In this document: piece by piece, positions 60,001-64,000 of the stretch
How the letters are laid out: each line of letters starts with the position of its first letter
Numbering within the stretch: the stretch's first letter is position 1
The notes under the pieces: model-generated
Seen by the model: the letters and a program-made list of their open reading frames with translations, nothing else
Database searches by the model: none
What the model was told of the DNA's origin: nothing
Made by a program: the position numbers and the translations under genes
Assembly: GCF_025370935.1 (NCBI RefSeq)
Contig: NC_133474.1
Span: 13,079,795-13,143,794, forward strand
From: Choristoneura fumiferana
Taxonomy: Eukaryota; Arthropoda; Insecta; Lepidoptera; Tortricidae
Reading direction: 5' to 3'
DNA: 64,000 bases

Positions 60001-60495
60001 TTACTCATTCATTTCATTCATTTTCCTTTTGTGCAATCAGTTCTTTTTGTAGCTGTGTATATTGCCTATATGTGGTCACGTAGTACGACATTAATATCAA
60101 TACAAGTATGACAAGTAAAATACTATTTGAACAGTACAATACATTAAATAATGCTACGTTTCATTCTAAAAATGATATATATTTGTAGTTCTGGTTCCGC
60201 AATGCAGTGAATGCATGGGGTAGCAAGAATAGCGAGCGGTGGCGTATGCTGCGGGGGTCGGCGGCCGCAACTCGCGTATAGCGAATGGAGTTCGTTTTAC
60301 TACTGCTTATACGACCGCACTACCCTACCAACTCGTGTGAGAGCTGAGTCGCAACCCGCGATAAGAATATAAAATAATTACTTCCCGAGACTACGAGTAT
60401 TTTCTAGATCCTATGTTTTCAAAAAGTTTTAGTTAAAGCATCAGTAAAATTTGTCAAAATTAAGTGCAAAGTTTAATTTGGAAAAAATCTTGAGT
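57066..60495. other. Intron segment without recognised genes
   Basis: Contains a GC-richer stretch at 58300-58400 and 60200-60360 and short TTCACGTT repeats near 59520-59570. No domain-bearing frame, RNA gene or clear TIR pair was found. Confidence 0.35.
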
Positions 60496-60499
60496 AAAC

Positions 60500-60635
60500 C
60501 TGAATACACCTGCGAAGCAGTTCAATAATGTCTGTGAAGTTCCCAATCCGCACTGGGCTCGAGTGAGAACTATAGTTTATAGCACAAGCCCTCTCAATAT
60601 AAGAGAAAGCTTGTGTCTAGCAGTGGAACTTAAAC
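60500..60635 (+). mobile_element. SINE 3' half
   Basis: GTCTGTGAAGTTCCCAATCCGC then ACTGGGCTCG, a degenerate ACTATAG.TTATAGCAC, CTCTCAATATAAGAG and GTCTAGCAGTGG follow the 3' half of the SINE at 40741/41611. Confidence 0.55.
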
Positions 60636-61469
60636 TGGAGTTTTTTTTTAAATTCAACTGGATGGCAAAGTTTCTAAAATCTTGCTGTCAAATTTCATTT
60701 ATAATTCAACATAATTCATTATTCAGGACGAAATTGAATAAAGTCTACATTATACCAAGTGTACAAATTATAATGTCAAGGGTTCATTCACACGTACTTA
60801 CGGATAAAGAGGTGCTCAGACATCTAATCTAAATCGTGCATTTGCATTTTATGTTCTTCCGTAAAATCTGGCATTTTGTTTTCCATAACTTTACTCTTAT
60901 ATTTATTGGTAGCGTAATAAAGGGAGACGGGCGGATGTTGCCGATTTAGCTGTAACAGCGACATGGCTTTCAAATTGATTGTTCTCGACACAAAAATCAA
61001 TAGTAACGATTTTATTATTGGAGATAGGGGGTCGCGCCCTCAGTTACAAAAAATAAGTTCGGCCGTATGTACTAACGAGATTTATTTCGCCGACGTTTCG
61101 TAATAGCACTTGACGTAAATATTTGTTTTGGTTTCGTAATCAAACATTGTTGCTTACGCTAAATTGAATGGTAATAATTTCGGTTTATAATCAGTGGGGG
61201 TGATTTAGACCATTTAGCTAGGTAAATATGGCGAACTCAGAATATATTAAATATCAACACTTTCAACAATCAACCCTTTTAGGTACCTACCTAACAATTT
61301 TATAATTGTGTATTGTATTTTAATCTATTAAAGCTGTTTTTGTTGGCACTAAAATCTATTTTTTGTGACATTCACCCCTCGAAATGATCCATAACACTGT
61401 TGTTTCTGATATTATTAAATTACATACAGCTCAGATTTATAGTAGGTACTTATTCATATTGAAATAACA

Positions 61470-62160
61470 TTAAAAAATACGGTGTACTGCCTTTTCGGCG
61501 AAATATGTTTCGCCAAATTTCACTTAGCAAACAATCTTTCGCCAAAGTTTCATTTGGCAAACCATTCGTTGGCATAACTTTACTTCGCATTTTTCTTATT
61601 ACGCAACAATTTTATATTGCAAAATTTTACTTCATCACACTTTTATGTGGCAAATAATTATGTAGCAAATGATTGGCTAAGGCGAATAACAAATTGTCAA
61701 ATAACATTTGGCCAATTTGTATATTGCAGTTTTACTTTAAAATTTGTGCGAGCGAGCGAAGCGAGCGAGCAAGACGGCTCGGAGCAGAAGCGACTTGGAT
61801 AGTTTAGGTTCAGAAGGCTAAGGCGGGAGCGAAGCGGAGCGTAGCTCCCGCCTTAGCCTTCGATGTTAGGTTTTTTTTATAGCAGCCAGGATAACTGCCA
61901 CTAGGAAAGTAGGTTGTATGCCATTCAATATGTTGCTAAGTTAAGGTATGCCAATCAATACGTTTGACCAAAACATAAACGACATCTTAAAAAAATCCCA
62001 GGTAATAATTTGCATAATAATAATTTATCAAATGATTAGTTGGGAAATGATATCAGTGCGAAATTTTGAGTTGGGAAATAACATTTCGCCTAAATAAAAA
62101 TATGGGATAAATAGTTTGGGAGCTAATAATTTGCTAAATAATTTTCGCCGAATCATTAGT
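61470..62160. repeat. Degenerate short-period array around a GC-rich hairpin
   Basis: On both sides of the hairpin at 61813-61861 the sequence keeps returning to TTGGCAAAT, TTCGCCAAA, GCAAATAATT, TGGGAAATGA or GCGAAATTTT words every 14-30 bases. It also passes CGAGCGAGCGAAGCGAGCG at 61750-61768. The words occur in both orientations, so it is not a simple tandem repeat. No coding potential; the family is not recognised. Confidence 0.5.
61813..61861. repeat. GC-rich hairpin, 18-bp perfect stem
   Basis: GAAGGCTAAGGCGGGAGC is exactly inverted as GCTCCCGCCTTAGCCTTC around GAAGCGGAGCGTA. It lies near the middle of the degenerate array. Not followed by a T-run, and terminator-type function is not expected here. 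Confidence 0.85.
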
Positions 62161-62936
62161 AAACCAAAAATTTATTGTTTCAGGCTTTACTTTATGAAAA
62201 GAATTATAATATTTTTACTTCGCTTCTCTGGCACAAACCATGCACCACAATTACGTCTGTGCGACACATATATGTTCATGCTGAAACCGCCCTCGTCCTC
62301 TTCCACATATAACAACGCATTTGTTAATCAGACCCAACTGCTGCCATAAACTCTACACGAAATGCTAACACGTTTATTAACAAAGCTCCAGATACCCGAG
62401 CATAAACAAAATGAAAGTGGTACAATAATCAGAAAACGTTTAAAGCCACTCCAAATTAATCTATTATCCATTTTATTGTTCATTCAGCTACCCTCCTATT
62501 TTTAATTTTATTTTTTCCGTTTCCGTTCACATTCCTTTATTTCTATAGCAAAAGTAACGTGACAACTCGCAGAAAATTTTACAGTTGGTCTCAAAGCATT
62601 CGTTCAAATGTTGACGTTTATAAATAAGTCAAAGTATGCTTCTTTCTGCCGGTTGCCCTTGAACTGTGCGCGCCGAGCGAAATGTCTGATGATTTCTCAT
62701 AAAGCCATGAGTCTAAAAATATGTACCTGATTGTACAGTTTTGTCATATTTAACGTTTTAACAGTTTTAATGTTTCTTTCTCACGACAAACATTATACAG
62801 TCTTGCTTGTGTTGGGTTTGGGCTAGGTAACGAAATAAGTCGTTCAAGATTGCGTGTATTTTAGTGAATGAGATGAGAAATTCTTCATGTTGTGCGTTTG
62901 GCTCTAAGGTAAAAAAAGCAAGTCAAATAGTACCTT

Positions 62937-63110
62937 TTTAGGGTTCCGGAGCCAAAATGGCAAAAACGGAACCCTTATAGTTTCGCCATGTCTGTCTGTC
63001 TGTCTTTTTATACGGCTGGATGGCAAACGAGCAAGACCTATACGTAACTTGAAATTTTGTAATATTTTTTCAAGTTTTATTTATATGAAACGTAATATTT
63101 CTCCACAAAA
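62937..63110 (-). mobile_element. Reverse copy of the 'GGGTTCCG' lepidopteran repeat
   Basis: TTAGGGTTCCGGAGCC, AACGGAACCCTTATAGTTTC and GCCATGTCTGTCTGTCTGTC are the inverse of the repeat end seen near 9805-9850. The other end is not clear. Confidence 0.6.
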
Positions 63111-63945
63111 TGACATCAACTGTTCAGCTGCTGCTGCTACCTAGTGCGAATAACGAGCAGGCTGCCAATATAATCCCTCTTTGTCTACTTTAAGATAATT
63201 AGTATTCCACAGTGTTCATTCTCTAGGTAACTTAAATAATAATGACCTCGTTATTTAGCCGGGGACGCATTAACGGTGAAAACCCAAATGCTTGAGGCAT
63301 TTCCGCAGAGCGAGGAGTTGGCAGTCATATAACAACATTACTGCGCCTTCACGCTCTCGCTCGTTGAGAGGCCGTCCTAATATATGCAGCAACGGCTCGC
63401 AGGGGACACCAGTTAGCGTAAACCCCACATTTCAAGACGGGAATACATGTCTGGGCGGACACACGACGGGCAAAGTAAAATAAATATTCCGTGCTATTTG
63501 GTTAGTCTGCAAATAAATGGAGGCATCGACACGTTAGTAGATTCAATCCTTAAAACACTGTCTGCTCGTAACGAAACGACTGAAGCAAAACAAAAAATGT
63601 CCTCTCAGTAGCTATTCTCGTACGACTATTGGTTTCTTTTGACCGATATCAGTTTCAATTATAAAATGGATTGTTGCCGTATGAGAGCTTTAAGTTAAAA
63701 ACAACTTTTTGAAGATTAAGCTTCATCGCGTTTATGAGCGAATATTCAGCTTAATGGCGGCGTTTTTTTTTCGTAATTAATATTATGGCAGATGTTATTA
63801 AGAGATGTGATACTCAGGGTTAAATTTTTATGAAAACCTAATTTAGCGCGATTAAAATCCTTGCGACTTGTCTTTCCGTTGTGCTAAACGTGGGATGGTA
63901 ATGACCTAATGACGCTACCGAGCAGTCAAAACGTTCGAATATTCG

Positions 63946-64000
63946 CCCTTATGTTATTTTTAACCGACTTCAAAAAAAGGAGGAGGTTATCAATTCGGTT
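63946..64000 (+). repeat. AACCGACTTCAAAAAA repeat, cut by the window end
   Basis: TTTTTAACCGACTTCAAAAA, AAGGAGGAGG and TTATCAATTCGGTT form the start of a very common lepidopteran dispersed repeat; it runs off the window. Confidence 0.6.

Larger units (their letters stand above)
8973..64000 (+). other. Putative giant CadN intron
   Basis: After the GTAAGT donor at 8973 no exon with cadherin-repeat signatures (such as DxNDN or LDRE) was recognised on the plus strand to the window end, and no other confident gene was found on either strand. The stretch is dominated by dispersed repeats, described separately. CadN genes of insects are known to have very long introns. That this is intron rather than intergenic DNA after a short alternative transcript is inference. 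Confidence 0.6.

Noticed and set aside
61813..61861. Intrinsic terminator reading of the GC-rich hairpin
   Set aside because: No T-tract follows and the DNA is eukaryotic nuclear; it is treated as part of an array.

Overview
The window looks like AT-rich nuclear DNA from a moth or butterfly (Lepidoptera). Three things point there: protein-coding exons with GT-AG introns; a mix of tRNA-derived SINEs, Helitrons ending in CTAG and 'AACCGGCCAAG' repeats that I recognise as typical of Lepidoptera; and insect-like gene content. The species cannot be named from the sequence alone.

Layout. (1) Positions 1-153, minus strand: the 5' end of the Rab geranylgeranyltransferase alpha-subunit gene, whose start codon lies alone on its own exon. 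(2) 154-830: a short head-to-head intergenic promoter region. (3) 831-2281, plus strand: a complete two-exon BTB/C2H2 zinc-finger gene encoding 313 residues. (4) 2737-7639: non-coding DNA with a SINE and GC-rich patches that may be the promoter or 5' UTR of the next gene. (5) 7640-8972, plus strand: the first coding exon of neural cadherin (CadN), with signal peptide, pro-region and furin-like site, ending at a GTAAGT donor. (6) 8973-64000: no later CadN exon was found, so this is probably one giant intron of more than 55 kb filled with repeats.

Within the intron, 10531-20698 and 20873-31344 are nearly identical direct copies separated by exactly 100 Ns. Their SNP and indel differences, and a repeat at the contig edge, look more like two uncollapsed alleles than a real tandem duplication. 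Each copy carries about ten fold-back elements and a cluster of four exact TATCGATA palindromes. At 32140-37701 a perfect 43-bp terminal inverted repeat flanks a 5.6-kb composite with subterminal motif arrays. Inside are decayed copies of an RLE-type (R2/NeSL/R4-like) non-LTR retrotransposon in opposite orientations, a LINE tail and a PIF/Harbinger-type MITE. Further on are a perfect 56-bp-arm hairpin MITE (40179-40314), several SINEs, a Helitron and minisatellite cluster (45427-46712), other TIR elements, and a degenerate short-period array around a GC-rich hairpin (61470-62160).

The three genes have no evident pathway link: one is a Rab prenylation subunit, one a transcription regulator, one a neuronal adhesion receptor. 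No CRISPR array, operon or bacterial feature is present. The most unusual items are the large TIR composite, the hairpin-dense duplicated block and the 61.5-kb array; none can be called a new system without database comparison.
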